A DNA stretch of 64,000 bases from Vibrio splendidus (GCF_024347615.1 NZ_AP025509.1:1-64000); one strand, 5' to 3'; numbered from the stretch's first letter, positions 9,078 to 18,270 are shown. A program made the numbers and translations. Notes: generated from the sequence alone by a model not told the origin.

Positions 9078-9842
9078 ATGACAAATTTATTTAAGCAAGC
9101 AGCTGAAGAACTGCTAAGTCGCCGCGTTGCGGGAACCAAAGCACCAAGATTGGACGAACAGTACCGTCCGAATAACTTGGAAGATGCGCTAAAGATCCAA
9201 TCATCAATGATCGATTTGAAAAGCGATAAAGTGGGTGGTTGGAAGTGTTTGCTTCCTTTAGCTGAAGACAAGTTCATTGTTGCGCCTATTTTCTCGGGTA
9301 GTGTTCAACAAGGCGAGGTTTGCGAGCTGTTTGCTGACAACGACGCAGTACGCGTTGAGCCTGAAATTGCATTTACGCTTGTTAAGAGCCTACCTGCAAA
9401 CCAAGAAGGTTACAGCGAAGCGCAAATCAATGACGCTATTGGTTCTTGCCATATGGCCCTTGAGTTAATGCAATCTCGCTTTGCTGATGACAGTGGTGCC
9501 GAGTTCTACGAGAAGCTTGCTGATGGCCTAGTAAACCAAGGCCTGTTCATTGGCCCAGAGATTGACCGTGAAAAAGCGTTCACTTCTGCTGAGATCAGTA
9601 TTGAAGTGACTCAAGGCGAACAAGTTCAAGCATTCGCAGGTAAGCACCCAAATACATTACCGCCAAGCCCAATCTACTGGCTTATTAACACCATGACTCG
9701 TCGTGGTGTTGATTTCCAAGCAGGTGAAGCAATCATCACGGGTTCTTACTGCGGTGTCGTAGAGATGGGATTCGATAAGCCAACGACCTTCTACTACGAA
9801 GGCATTGGTGAATACCAAGTGACGTTCAAGCAAAAGTTGTAA
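9078..9842 (+). CDS. 2-keto-4-pentenoate hydratase / FAH-family protein
   Basis: A 254-residue member of the MhpD-like hydratase family (COG3971, fumarylacetoacetate hydrolase fold). Seen: GGWKCLLP near residue 57, VEPEIAFTL near 93 (acidic metal ligands), SCHMALELMQSRF near 126, NQGLFIGPE near 155, and the C-terminal GEAIITGSYCGVVEM near 215. The family adds water to 2-hydroxy-dienoates or cleaves acyl-pyruvates in aromatic degradation. No other degradation genes are nearby, so the physiological substrate is open. Confidence 0.82.
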   Translation: MTNLFKQAAEELLSRRVAGTKAPRLDEQYRPNNLEDALKIQSSMIDLKSDKVGGWKCLLPLAEDKFIVAPIFSGSVQQGEVCELFADNDAVRVEPEIAFTLVKSLPANQEGYSEAQINDAIGSCHMALELMQSRFADDSGAEFYEKLADGLVNQGLFIGPEIDREKAFTSAEISIEVTQGEQVQAFAGKHPNTLPPSPIYWLINTMTRRGVDFQAGEAIITGSYCGVVEMGFDKPTTFYYEGIGEYQVTFKQKL

Positions 9843-9870
9843 AGCTTGTTACCCACATGGTCTGTGATCT

Positions 9871-9906
9871 AAAGGCTGCTTACTTGGTTAGTAAGTAGCC
9901 TTTTCT
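9871..9906 (+). terminator. Rho-independent terminator
   Basis: AAAGGCTGCTTACT (9871-9884) pairs with AGTAAGTAGCCTTTT (9890-9904), one mismatch, loop TGGTT, ending in TTTTC. Confidence 0.85.
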
Positions 9907-10033
9907 ATTATTTGATGTTCAATGGCGTGCTTATTACTTTGCATTAAATTGGGTGTTTAGACGTCTAGACGTTGACAAGCGCTAAGTGTGACATTAGTCT
10001 GCTCACCTTCCTGTTCTATTGCGTTGATGTTCC

Positions 10034-11392
10034 ATGTCCAATTCAAAAAATTCTAATGCTGTAATTGCACCTTCTGCAGTTGCGCTTATCCCTCTGATCG
10101 TGTTCCTAGCGCTGTTTATTGGTGTAGGTACGTACTTGTCACTGCAAGGCGTCGATTTTGCTTTCTATCAGCTTCCAGCTCCAATTGCAGCTTTGCCTGC
10201 TGTGATGTTGGCGTTGTTGCTAAGCAAAGATAAATTGAACCGTGCTATCGAACAATTCTTGGGTGGAGTCGGTCACAAAGACATTATCGCAATGTGTATG
10301 ATCTACCTATTGGCGGGTGCTTTTGCGGCTGTGGCTAAAGCGTCTGGCGGCGTAGACGCGACGGTAAACCTTGGTCTATCTGCTATCCCAACGAGCATGA
10401 TCCTACCGGGCATCTTCCTTATTTCTGCTTTCATCGCGACGGCAATGGGCACCTCTATGGGTACTATCGCTGCGGTTGCCCCTGTTGCGTTAGGCATTGC
10501 AGATTCAGCAGGCATGAGCATTCCACTGACGGCTGGTGTTGTTTTAAGTGGCGCGATGTTTGGTGACAACCTGTCTATTATCTCTGATACCACGATTGCC
10601 GCGACCCGTTCGCAAGGCTGTGAGATGAGAGACAAGTTTAAAGAGAACATCCGCATTGCACTGCCTGCTGCTCTTATCGCGATCGTTATCTTTGCTTTCA
10701 ACAGCACGGCAACTCAGGTTCCTGAAACAGGTCCAATCGAGTGGCTAAAAGTATTGCCGTACATCACCATCCTGATTCTTGCGGTATCGGGCATGAATGT
10801 CTTTGTCGTGTTGACGATTGGTATCTTGCTGGCGGGTGGTGTGAGCTTAGGTTCTGTTGAGAACTACGGTATGACGGATTACGCTCAAGATATCTATGCA
10901 GGCTTCGGTAATATGCAGGAGATCTTCTTATTGTCGATGCTAATTGGTGGTTTGAGTGAGCTAATGCGTCGTCAAGGTGGATTGGCGTTTCTGACTAACT
11001 TGGTAAGTGGTGTAATTCGTGCGTTTGGCTCTTCACACTCTAAGCAAGCGAATGGCCGTGCGAGTGAGCTAGGTATTGCTGGCTTGGTGTCTATGGTGAA
11101 CCTATGTACGGCAAACAACACGGTAGCGATTATTGTGTCTGGTAGTGTGGCTCGCCAATTGGCGGAAGAGAACAATGTGTCTCCACGTCGTTCTGCAAGC
11201 TTGTTGGATATCTTCTCTTGTGTGATTCAAGGCGTATTGCCTTACGGTGCGCAGGTATTGCTATTAGGTTCGGTATTTAACCTATCGCCTTTGGATATTG
11301 TAGCCAACTCGTACTACTGTTTTGCTCTTGCAATCGTGGCTGTAGTCGCTGTGTTTATCAAACACCCAGCGCGTCAAGTGGCTCAAGCTTAG
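10034..11392 (+). CDS. NhaC-family Na+/H+ antiporter
   Basis: A 452-residue polytopic inner-membrane protein with about 11-12 helices. NhaC-family hallmarks: AFIATAMGTSMGTIAAVAPVALGIA (about residues 134-160), GAMFGDNLSIISDTTIAATRSQGCEM (about 175-202) with conserved acidic residues in the transport path, and a second repeat AGLVSMVNLCTANNTVAIIVSG near 350. It exchanges sodium (or malate/lactate with sodium in some members) for protons; exact substrate unclear. A perfect 12-bp palindrome (ACGTCTAGACGT, 9961-9972) lies upstream. Confidence 0.88.
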   Translation: MSNSKNSNAVIAPSAVALIPLIVFLALFIGVGTYLSLQGVDFAFYQLPAPIAALPAVMLALLLSKDKLNRAIEQFLGGVGHKDIIAMCMIYLLAGAFAAVAKASGGVDATVNLGLSAIPTSMILPGIFLISAFIATAMGTSMGTIAAVAPVALGIADSAGMSIPLTAGVVLSGAMFGDNLSIISDTTIAATRSQGCEMRDKFKENIRIALPAALIAIVIFAFNSTATQVPETGPIEWLKVLPYITILILAVSGMNVFVVLTIGILLAGGVSLGSVENYGMTDYAQDIYAGFGNMQEIFLLSMLIGGLSELMRRQGGLAFLTNLVSGVIRAFGSSHSKQANGRASELGIAGLVSMVNLCTANNTVAIIVSGSVARQLAEENNVSPRRSASLLDIFSCVIQGVLPYGAQVLLLGSVFNLSPLDIVANSYYCFALAIVAVVAVFIKHPARQVAQA

Positions 11393-11432
11393 TAGCAATT
11401 GTCCAAGTTGAGTGATCTCAGACTCTAATAAG

Positions 11433-11456
11433 AAGGCTCCGAAAGGGGCCTTTTTT
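11433..11456 (+). terminator. Rho-independent terminator of the antiporter gene
   Basis: AAGGCTCC (11433-11440), GAAA loop, GGGGCCTT (11445-11452) and a six-T run. Confidence 0.88.
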
Positions 11457-11502
11457 GCGCCTGAAAGAATTGTTTGGAAGCTAATTCTGATTTGAATATA
11501 GA

Positions 11503-11528
11503 CAAAACCGCCCATGTAGACGGTTTTG
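11503..11528 (-). terminator. Terminator of the isochorismatase-family gene
   Basis: CAAAACCG (11503-11510) and CGGTTTTG (11521-11528) form an 8-bp stem with a 10-base loop just downstream of the minus-strand gene that stops at 11536. Confidence 0.65.
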
Positions 11529-11535
11529 AGTCTGA

Positions 11536-12096
11536 CTAAAGTTGGCTTTCAAGTTCGCTGGCTGTCGCGACATTGCAGTAGCCAAAGCTCAGTGCTGCCA
11601 TGAATACGGCATGGACATGCGCAGCTGGAACCTTAATACCGTTGAATTCCATGTCTAAGGTAGTGCAAGCATCATGCGCTACGTGGCATTCATAGCCTAA
11701 ATCGGTAGCCGCTCGAGTCACAGCATCGATACACATGTGGCTCATTGCGCCAACGATGATCAGTTTCTCAATGCCTTGATCTTTTAGCACTTTGTTCAGT
11801 TCGGTGTCCCTAAAGCTATTGATTTGATGCTTTACGATAACAGGTTCGCCTTCTAGCGGAGTCACGCTGCTGTGGATTTGAGCACCGTCTGATTCTGGCA
11901 AGAAGAACGGAGCATCATTCGTCGGAAACTCATGACGTACATGAACCACAGGAAGTTGCTTGTCTCTGAAAGCGGATAATAACTGTGCACCTTTTTCGGC
12001 TGCTTTCTCTGTTTCAGACAGCGACCATTTTGCACCTTCGTATGAAGGGAAATAGTCATTTTGAAAGTCGATAAGTAGTAGTGCAGTGTTCTTCAT
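11536..12096 (-). CDS. Isochorismatase-family cysteine hydrolase
   Basis: A 186-residue hydrolase of the isochorismatase-like fold. Putative triad: Asp in ALLLIDFQNDYF (residue 10), Lys in VIVKHQINSF near 90, and Cys in VGAMSHMCIDAVTRAATDLGY near 123. Members hydrolyse amide or vinyl-ether bonds (nicotinamidase, isochorismatase, others). It is divergent from a GlxA-type regulator 77 bp away, an arrangement common for this hydrolase family, suggesting that regulator controls it. Confidence 0.9.
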   Translation of the reverse strand: MKNTALLLIDFQNDYFPSYEGAKWSLSETEKAAEKGAQLLSAFRDKQLPVVHVRHEFPTNDAPFFLPESDGAQIHSSVTPLEGEPVIVKHQINSFRDTELNKVLKDQGIEKLIIVGAMSHMCIDAVTRAATDLGYECHVAHDACTTLDMEFNGIKVPAAHVHAVFMAALSFGYCNVATASELESQL

Positions 12097-12173
12097 ATTC
12101 TATACCTTTGTATTTAGTGTGTTGCGGTGTAGGGGTATTATGAATACTCTGTAGTTTTTATCGCACGTCAAAA

Positions 12174-13118
12174 ATGACAGACTCTATGGCAATAGTGACA
12201 AAATCAGTTGTGGTCGAAATCATCGACTACCCAGGCTCTCTGCAAAGTGCAGTGTTTGGCGTGAAAGAGTTTCTGCAGATGGCAAATTCTCTTGAACCTT
12301 CGGCTGAGAAGACTCAATTCAACGTTCAGATCCAAGCACATGACAGTGTTAGCGTGTCGAACGCCGATATCATTATACTCCCACCGAATTTAGATGGTTG
12401 TTACTATCTAGAGCCGAGTGACACCTTTCTTGAGTACCTGATTGAGTCTCACCAAAGGGGGGCGATACTTTGCTCAGCTTGTGCAGGCGTGTTCATTTTG
12501 GCAAAAACAGGTTTGTTAGAAGGGCGAACCGTGACCACGCACTGGCAAGCGCAGCAGAAGTTTACGGAGCTTTACCCACAGATCGCAGTCGATATCGACA
12601 AAATCTTGATTGATGATGCGGATGTGATGACCGCTGGTGGTTTGATGTCGTGGATGGATCTCGCTTTGTTTATCCTGACCAAATACACAACGCCGACCAA
12701 CACTCGTAATCTAGGTAAATATTTGGTGCTTGATACGGGGTTGAGAGAGCAACGTTACTATCAGAGTTTTGTGCCGAACTTTGCTCACGGCAATGACAAG
12801 ATTGTATCGGTGCAGCGTTTTATTCAGAAGCATCATCATCTCCCTTTGTCGCTTGATCAATTGGCAGAAGAAGCCTTCATGACACGAAGAACCTTTATTC
12901 GTCAATTTACCAAGGCGACCAGTTTTACGCCTATCAATTATATCCAACATGTGCGTGTTCAAAGTGCATGTGAGTTATTGGAAAGCTCCCATAAGCCGGT
13001 TGAGCAGATTAGCTACCTAGTTGGTTATGAGGACGTGAACAGCTTCCGTAAGGTCTTTATGAAAATCATCGGGTTAACACCATCAAGGTTTCGCTCTAGA
13101 TTTCTATCTGAGGAATGA
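12174..13118 (+). CDS. GlxA-type AraC-family regulator with DJ-1/PfpI domain
   Basis: A 314-residue regulator. Residues 8-180 form a class I glutamine-amidotransferase-like (DJ-1/PfpI) domain with the nucleophile-elbow equivalent CSACAGVFILAKTG near residue 103; residues 210-312 are an AraC-type double HTH (LDQLAEEAFMTRRTFIRQF; ISYLVGYEDVNSFRKVFMKI). Members sense small metabolites and activate neighbouring genes. It faces the isochorismatase-family gene. The first ATG at 12174 is used; ATG at 12186 is also in frame. Confidence 0.9.
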   Translation: MTDSMAIVTKSVVVEIIDYPGSLQSAVFGVKEFLQMANSLEPSAEKTQFNVQIQAHDSVSVSNADIIILPPNLDGCYYLEPSDTFLEYLIESHQRGAILCSACAGVFILAKTGLLEGRTVTTHWQAQQKFTELYPQIAVDIDKILIDDADVMTAGGLMSWMDLALFILTKYTTPTNTRNLGKYLVLDTGLREQRYYQSFVPNFAHGNDKIVSVQRFIQKHHHLPLSLDQLAEEAFMTRRTFIRQFTKATSFTPINYIQHVRVQSACELLESSHKPVEQISYLVGYEDVNSFRKVFMKIIGLTPSRFRSRFLSEE

Positions 13119-13182
13119 TTTTTATTAGTCACCATTCCACAGGCTTATCGACTGGTACTGTCAGTGATTATCTTGGAGGGGC

Positions 13183-14379
13183 TTAATTCAACTTATTAGT
13201 CACGAACTCTTTGTTTCTGACCATCAGCCACATCAGGCCGCCTAGCGTACCGACGGATAATTGAATAAAGCCTAGGTTTTCAATCAGTGACTCTGGGCGG
13301 ATTGAAACTAATACCATGCCAAGCGAGCCACAAATCATGCTGAAGAACTGTATCAGTGCGACGGCAGAGCCCGTGTCATGATCTTGTTGATTCAACATCA
13401 AGTTGGTACCCGGTACTCGCATGATGATCGCCATTAATGTCGCTGGTGCAGCGATGAACATGAAGAACCAAGGGGACAGGTCGCCAATGGTTAGGGTGAA
13501 GATTCCCGCAAGCGTTAATAAAGCAAAACATCCTGAGATGACCTTTTGAACCGGCATTCGGTAGGACAACTTCATGTAAATTGTTGGACCAAATGAGGCG
13601 CACAGTGCATTGAATGCGAACGCGTAACTAAACTGTTGTTCGGTCAATCCAAAGTGATCGATGTAGATATAAGAACCCGCCGCAAGAAAGCCCATCAACG
13701 CCATCGGTATGATAGAGAAAATGACCAGCAGCTTGACGAACGAGCGGTTTTTCATGACCACGCCCATTCTTCCCCATGAGCGGAATATAGAACCTTGGTA
13801 TTTGTTTTCGAGTGTTTCTCGGTAGCAGCAAGCTAATACTGACGCAAATGCACCAAAAATGGCGAGGGTGACAAACATCATTCGCCAAGACGCAATTTTC
13901 AGTAGAAAGGCACCAAATACAGGCGCAACCATTGGTGCGATGATCACCAGTGACATGATAGTCGCCATGATCTTTTCACGTTCTCGGCCGTCGTAAAGAT
14001 CTTTGACAATGGCGGTAGCGATAACGGTGATAGCACTGCCAGCAAAGGCTTGGAATACACGAGCGCCAATTAACTGTTCGATGCTATTGGTCATCGCACA
14101 CAATATGCTCGCGACCATATAACCCGCTAATCCAATTAATAGGATCGGCTTACGACCAAATTTTTCGCTGAGCGGCCCCCAGAACAAAAGACCGATGGCG
14201 TAAGTAACGAAGTAGCTGCTCAGGGTTAGGTTGACCATGGATCGGTCAGTATTAAACACCTCGACCATCTGCGGAAGCGCAGGTAAGTAAAGGTCGATGG
14301 TCAATGGAGGGAAAGCACTTATTATGACGAGAAAAAATAGCATACCGGTCTTTCCCAGTACTGGTTGTGGTCTCTTCAA
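13183..14379 (-). CDS. Bcr/CflA-family MFS drug efflux transporter
   Basis: A 398-residue, 12-helix major facilitator. Signature elements: FPPLTIDLYLPALPQM at the first loop, GLLFWGPLSEKFGRKPILLIG (motif A, about residues 58-78), and QAFAGSAITVIATAIVKDLY near 110, typical of the Bcr/CflA (TIGR00710) group that pumps drugs such as bicyclomycin or sulfonamides, and in some cases cysteine. It converges with the GlxA-type gene. The 280 bp upstream show no clear regulatory motif. Confidence 0.9.
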   Translation of the reverse strand: MKRPQPVLGKTGMLFFLVIISAFPPLTIDLYLPALPQMVEVFNTDRSMVNLTLSSYFVTYAIGLLFWGPLSEKFGRKPILLIGLAGYMVASILCAMTNSIEQLIGARVFQAFAGSAITVIATAIVKDLYDGREREKIMATIMSLVIIAPMVAPVFGAFLLKIASWRMMFVTLAIFGAFASVLACCYRETLENKYQGSIFRSWGRMGVVMKNRSFVKLLVIFSIIPMALMGFLAAGSYIYIDHFGLTEQQFSYAFAFNALCASFGPTIYMKLSYRMPVQKVISGCFALLTLAGIFTLTIGDLSPWFFMFIAAPATLMAIIMRVPGTNLMLNQQDHDTGSAVALIQFFSMICGSLGMVLVSIRPESLIENLGFIQLSVGTLGGLMWLMVRNKEFVTNKLN

Positions 14380-14658
14380 GGTGGCTCTCCGTTGTCCAAG
14401 ATAGGTTTCTAATTGATGTGATATTGATATACAGAAGGCTAAGGCACGTCAGACAAGAAGGATAGAGTCGTTCAAGAATATGGTGAAAGTATCGATGAGC
14501 TTATCTCTATGAGTTCGAACCTATCAAGTCGGTCTGCGTACTGAATTGTATTACAAAACATCATTGCTTTTATAGCTAACGAGTTCAATCAGTTAGTAGC
14601 AGAGTAGCTTGTAATCGCCAACGACACATTGTAGTGGTTATTGGCTTGGCTTGGCTTG

Positions 14659-15039
14659 TTATCTTTTCTTTGGGCGCTTTTCGACTAAACCATTACGCTC
14701 TAAACCGCGTCTAACGCTACTGCATAGCTTACCAAAACGGCGCAGTTCTTCGAAGTTGGGGCCTTGGCCAATTGAAATACTGTGCTCCCAGTACATCAAC
14801 TCACTGTCGACCATTTCTAGTAGCTTTTTAGAGCAACCCGAACAGTTTCCTTTTGGCCCACAGATAAACGTCTCTGATTCGTAAAGTGGGAGTTCGTTTT
14901 TAACTTCTTCAATTAGGCTCAGCATTGCTGAATTTAGGTCTGGCTTTTTGTCTGTGAGTGGTTTCAAGCTTAGTGCTTGCGAAGTGATCACGGCAGACGT
15001 AGTTGTGTTGGGTTGTATATTCAAAGCAGCTGATGACAT
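14659..15039 (-). CDS. Conserved-looking 126-residue protein with Cys cluster
   Basis: I do not recognise the family with certainty. The first 30 residues are Ser/Thr-rich and low complexity. The middle contains FICGPKGNCSGCSKKLLEMVDSELMYW as two pieces: a C-x6-C-x2-C cluster around residues 60-70 followed by an amphipathic helix; the end is strongly basic (RRGLERNGLVEKRPKKR) with one more Cys. This could be a small metal-binding or nucleic-acid-binding protein. It stands alone between two minus-strand genes. Confidence 0.65.
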   Translation of the reverse strand: MSSAALNIQPNTTTSAVITSQALSLKPLTDKKPDLNSAMLSLIEEVKNELPLYESETFICGPKGNCSGCSKKLLEMVDSELMYWEHSISIGQGPNFEELRRFGKLCSSVRRGLERNGLVEKRPKKR

Positions 15040-15141
15040 ATCAAAGGCCTCAAGGAGAGAAGAAGGTGGGCATGCTACTCTTCACAACAAAGTGAATCTT
15101 GATGTAGTGCAATAAGCGTGGAGATATACCCAAAAGAGGTA

Positions 15142-15170
15142 GGAGCCACAAGCGGTGTGACTCCTTTTTT
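15142..15170 (+). terminator. Hairpin with U tract on the plus strand
   Basis: GGAGCCACA (15142-15150) and TGTGACTCC (15156-15164) pair with one mismatch and are followed by six T. Both flanking genes are on the minus strand, where the tract downstream is only CTCTTTT, so it may serve the RluA-type gene weakly or mark an antisense transcript. Confidence 0.55.
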
Positions 15171-15194
15171 AAAGCTCGGTACTAATGAGAGATT

Positions 15195-16907
15195 TTAGAA
15201 TTCAGCGTCGAACTGAAACTCCATCCACTCTTTGGTGACTGGGTGGTGCAGTGCAAGTCTTTCTGCGTGTAGGTGCAGTCGGTCGGCTTTATTTCCATAT
15301 AGGCCATCACCCACGATAGGCATGTTAAGCCCTTCTTGGTGTGAACAGTGAACACGTAACTGGTGTGTACGGCCTGTTTTAGGGTGCAGGTAAACCTTAG
15401 TGGTTTGCTCGTTTCGCTCAATCACTTCCCATTTGGTTTCTGCAGGCTTGCCGTGTTCGAAGCAAACAATCTGACGAGGGCGGTCATACAAGTCACCACG
15501 CAATGGCAGTCGAATATAGCCTTCATCTTGGTCTAGCACACCTTCAATCATTGCGACATATCGCTTCTCAACTTCACGAGTAATGAACTGCTTCTGTAAG
15601 CTTTTGTTCGCACGTCGTGTTAGAGCAAATATCAGAATGCCAGAGGTCGCCATATCCAAACGGTGGATAACAAATGGCCCTTCAACATCTTGGTGCATTT
15701 CTTGAACGCGTGTGTAGGCCGAGTCTTTAATGTTTTTACCCGGCACGGATAGAAAACCTGCTGGTTTGTGTACCACAACGATGTGATCGTCTTGGAACAG
15801 GATATCGAGGTCTTTGCCTTCAGCTGGGTTTTCCAGCAATGGGTTGGGATCGACTTCTAAGCCTTTCATCATATGGCCTAAAATCGGTACACATTTACTT
15901 TGGCAAGACGCGTAGTATTTCTTGTGTTTACGGATTTCAGACTTCGGTGAGCGACCCCACCAAAATTCAGCCAATGCCAGCGGTGTGTAACCGTTCAAAT
16001 ACGCGTATTGCAGCAGCTTGGGCGCGGCACATTCGCCAGAACCCGCTGGTGGTATCTTGTTTGGTGTGTCTTCAAAGATCTGGTTGAGATCCTCAATGTT
16101 TCCTTCCGCATTCTGGAAAGCGTATTGTGAAAACAGTTTGTGCTGAAGCTGATGAGAAAGGTGTGCTCTTTGCTCTTTTAATTCAGCCAGTTGAGTCGTG
16201 AAAACATCAACTTTAGCCTGCAACACTTGCAGGGTCTGTTCCCAGTTGAGCTTTAGGTACTTCTGCTGGTTCTTGTCAGCAACACTGGCCTTGTTAAGCT
16301 CGTTATTTAGCTGTTCGAAAGCTTGCTCATCAAGGTTTTCTTTGCCTTGTTCACGTTGTTCTTTACGTGTTTTTCGGCCTTCTATAATTAATAAACGTTG
16401 CGCTTCAATCTCTTGTTCAGCTTGTGCTTTTTGTTGTGCCAGTTGCTCGCACAGTTCAAGGTAATCAGCGTTTGCTTGCAGCGCTTTAAATTTCGCATTC
16501 ACAGCCATCATGTCGGCTGTGTCTTGATGGAAAAAGCTGTCGCTGCTCAACATGTCGAATACGGGCGGCACAAAGTGAGGCAGTAGGTTTTGGTCGGCGA
16601 TTTTACCTGAGAAAGCAGAGAAGTAACCCAATTCACCTTCTGGGCTTCTTACTAACAACACACCAAACATTTTGCCGCGACCAGCGTCAGAATCCAGTCC
16701 GAAGTCATGCTGCCAGTCGGTTTGAGTTTCAAGATATTGTTGAAGCTGATGAGAAGCGATTTCACACAGTGCGTGTGGTTCATAATAGAACGGGAAGGTG
16801 AAACGCTCAGGCAACGAATATGACTCGATCGGCTGTTGAAAGCGAGTGAAGCAATGCTCAGGTGTGTGGCTGTTTTCTGAGTCGTGCGTTGGTTTGGATG
16901 AGTGCAT
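15195..16907 (-). CDS. RluA-family pseudouridine synthase with long coiled-coil N-terminal region
   Basis: A 570-residue protein, nearly twice the length of a minimal RluA. The catalytic half is C-terminal: DILFQDDHIVVVHKPAGFLSVPG (about 367-390), the catalytic-Asp motif HRLDMATSGILIFA near 417, and KTGRTHQLRVHCSH near 522. Residues 160-275 are a charged coiled coil (AQAEQEIEAQRLLIIEG, LNKASVADKNQQK). A C-x3-C pair (ASCQSKC) follows near 332. It should isomerise uridine in a structured RNA (tRNA or 23S rRNA); the extra N-terminal part is known in a subgroup of gammaproteobacterial RluA proteins, and the target is not clear from sequence. Confidence 0.9.
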   Translation of the reverse strand: MHSSKPTHDSENSHTPEHCFTRFQQPIESYSLPERFTFPFYYEPHALCEIASHQLQQYLETQTDWQHDFGLDSDAGRGKMFGVLLVRSPEGELGYFSAFSGKIADQNLLPHFVPPVFDMLSSDSFFHQDTADMMAVNAKFKALQANADYLELCEQLAQQKAQAEQEIEAQRLLIIEGRKTRKEQREQGKENLDEQAFEQLNNELNKASVADKNQQKYLKLNWEQTLQVLQAKVDVFTTQLAELKEQRAHLSHQLQHKLFSQYAFQNAEGNIEDLNQIFEDTPNKIPPAGSGECAAPKLLQYAYLNGYTPLALAEFWWGRSPKSEIRKHKKYYASCQSKCVPILGHMMKGLEVDPNPLLENPAEGKDLDILFQDDHIVVVHKPAGFLSVPGKNIKDSAYTRVQEMHQDVEGPFVIHRLDMATSGILIFALTRRANKSLQKQFITREVEKRYVAMIEGVLDQDEGYIRLPLRGDLYDRPRQIVCFEHGKPAETKWEVIERNEQTTKVYLHPKTGRTHQLRVHCSHQEGLNMPIVGDGLYGNKADRLHLHAERLALHHPVTKEWMEFQFDAEF

Positions 16908-17200
16908 ATTGTCGTCTTACTACTTATATCGTGGTGATAAATGGTTGTGAGTCTACTGTGTATGTTTAAAGGCTTTAAACACAGTACAAGGCGGCGATTC
17001 TACTCTTTATCGAAAAGCGCCTCAAATAAGAAATGGCTCTATTACTGGATAGCTAAGCGAGATGGTTAACACGGAACCCATGAGCTATGGCTTGAACTTC
17101 ATTAATTGATGAGTAACTTCTCGTTTTTAATCATAGAAGGTAACTTCACAAACGAAGGGTGGTAGCCTTGCCGCCCTCTTGTTCAACCTAAGGTAACGTT

Positions 17201-17653
17201 ATGATTCCACTCAATACTTCGATTGTATCCGGTGTCGCTATTTCAGAGATCGACGGACAAATGAAAATGCTACTAATGAAGCGTGTGAAGGGCGAGTTTT
17301 GGTGCCATGTCGCGGGCTCGATTGAAGCGGGTGAAACAGGCTGGCAGGCTATCGTGCGCGAATTTGAAGAAGAGACCCAAATTAAAGTGGAAGCTTTGTA
17401 TAACGCGCAGTTTCTGGAGCAGTTTTACGAGGCGCACGTGAATGTGATTCAGCTAATCCCGGTCTTTGCAGTACTATGCCCGCCCAACCAAGCGATTGAA
17501 CTGAATGACGAGCATACCGAGTACCGCTGGTGTAATTTAGAAGAGGCAAAAGCGTTAGCGCCATTCCCTAACCAACATGCGGTCTACGATCATATCTGGT
17601 CGTATTTTGTCGATAAGCCAGTCAATCCGCTTTACCGAGTAAAATTGAACTAA
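17201..17653 (+). CDS. Nudix hydrolase
   Basis: A 150-residue Nudix protein. The Nudix box GSIEAGETGWQAIVREFEEETQI runs in two parts from about residue 46: G-x5-E-x7-REFEEE-T, with the metal-binding glutamates intact. The family removes nucleoside diphosphates linked to other groups; the layout (short strand start, HEEL WCNLEEA late) resembles dATP/dihydroneopterin-triphosphate pyrophosphatases (NudB-like) but is not decisive. It converges with the lone RibD-type deaminase 17 bp away. AAGGTAACGTT precedes the ATG. Confidence 0.85.
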   Translation: MIPLNTSIVSGVAISEIDGQMKMLLMKRVKGEFWCHVAGSIEAGETGWQAIVREFEEETQIKVEALYNAQFLEQFYEAHVNVIQLIPVFAVLCPPNQAIELNDEHTEYRWCNLEEAKALAPFPNQHAVYDHIWSYFVDKPVNPLYRVKLN

Positions 17654-17670
17654 TACTGGTTGTTTAAGAT

Positions 17671-18096
17671 CTAGGACTTACCAAGGTAAGGGGTTAAAAA
17701 GGCGCTCACTTGTGTTTGGCATAACCCCACATCCACCTTCACGCCGTGCGATTCAAGTATCACCACACCACGGCCATTATTGCGAGGGTCAGGGTCTAGC
17801 ATTGCTACTACTACGTGTTTTACACCGGCTTTAACCAATGTATTGGCGCAAGCGGGTGTTCTGCCAACAAATGAACATGGCTCTAAAGTTACGTAAGCGG
17901 TAACGCCTTCCATTGCTCCATCATAGCTATTGAGCGCTTCGACCTCGGCGTGGTTTCCGCCGACTTTTTGCGTGTATCCAACAGACACCACCTTATCGTT
18001 TTTCACCAAAACGCAACCTACTGGCGGGTTTGGTTGGCAATCGGGTAGGGCTTGGCGCGAAGCTTCGAGTGCTTGCAGCATGTATTGTTGGTTCAT
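17671..18096 (-). CDS. Stand-alone RibD-type deaminase domain protein
   Basis: A 141-residue zinc deaminase. Zinc ligands and catalytic Glu: HAEVEAL near residue 49 and PCSFVGRTPAC near 72-82. PNPPVGCVLVKNDKVV at 22-37 and DPDPRNNGRGVVIL near 101 are characteristic of the pyrimidine deaminase half of RibD (riboflavin biosynthesis), yet the reductase half is absent. In RibD the deaminase acts on the product of GTP cyclohydrolase II. As a lone domain it may deaminate a riboflavin intermediate or a different ring compound. Confidence 0.85.
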   Translation of the reverse strand: MNQQYMLQALEASRQALPDCQPNPPVGCVLVKNDKVVSVGYTQKVGGNHAEVEALNSYDGAMEGVTAYVTLEPCSFVGRTPACANTLVKAGVKHVVVAMLDPDPRNNGRGVVILESHGVKVDVGLCQTQVSAFLTPYLGKS

Positions 18097-18165
18097 GGTC
18101 GTTACTCAGTATGACGAGAGAGCGTAGCAGCTAGTCGCAACGCGCGGTTGATGAGTTAGTTACTA

Positions 18166-18203
18166 ACTTACTTACTTACTAAGCTAATAAGCTAATAAGC
18201 TAA
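18166..18203. repeat. Short tandem repeats (CTTA and TAAGCTAA units)
   Basis: CTTA-type units at 18168-18180 run into three perfect 8-bp units TAAGCTAA (18180-18187, 18188-18195, 18196-18203). They lie in the intergenic gap between two minus-strand genes. Confidence 0.85.
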
Positions 18204-18270
18204 CAAGTGGGGCATGTTCGATCTGATTGGGATTTTAGTCAATGGTTTTAGCTTTGAATTCGAAAGCTAG

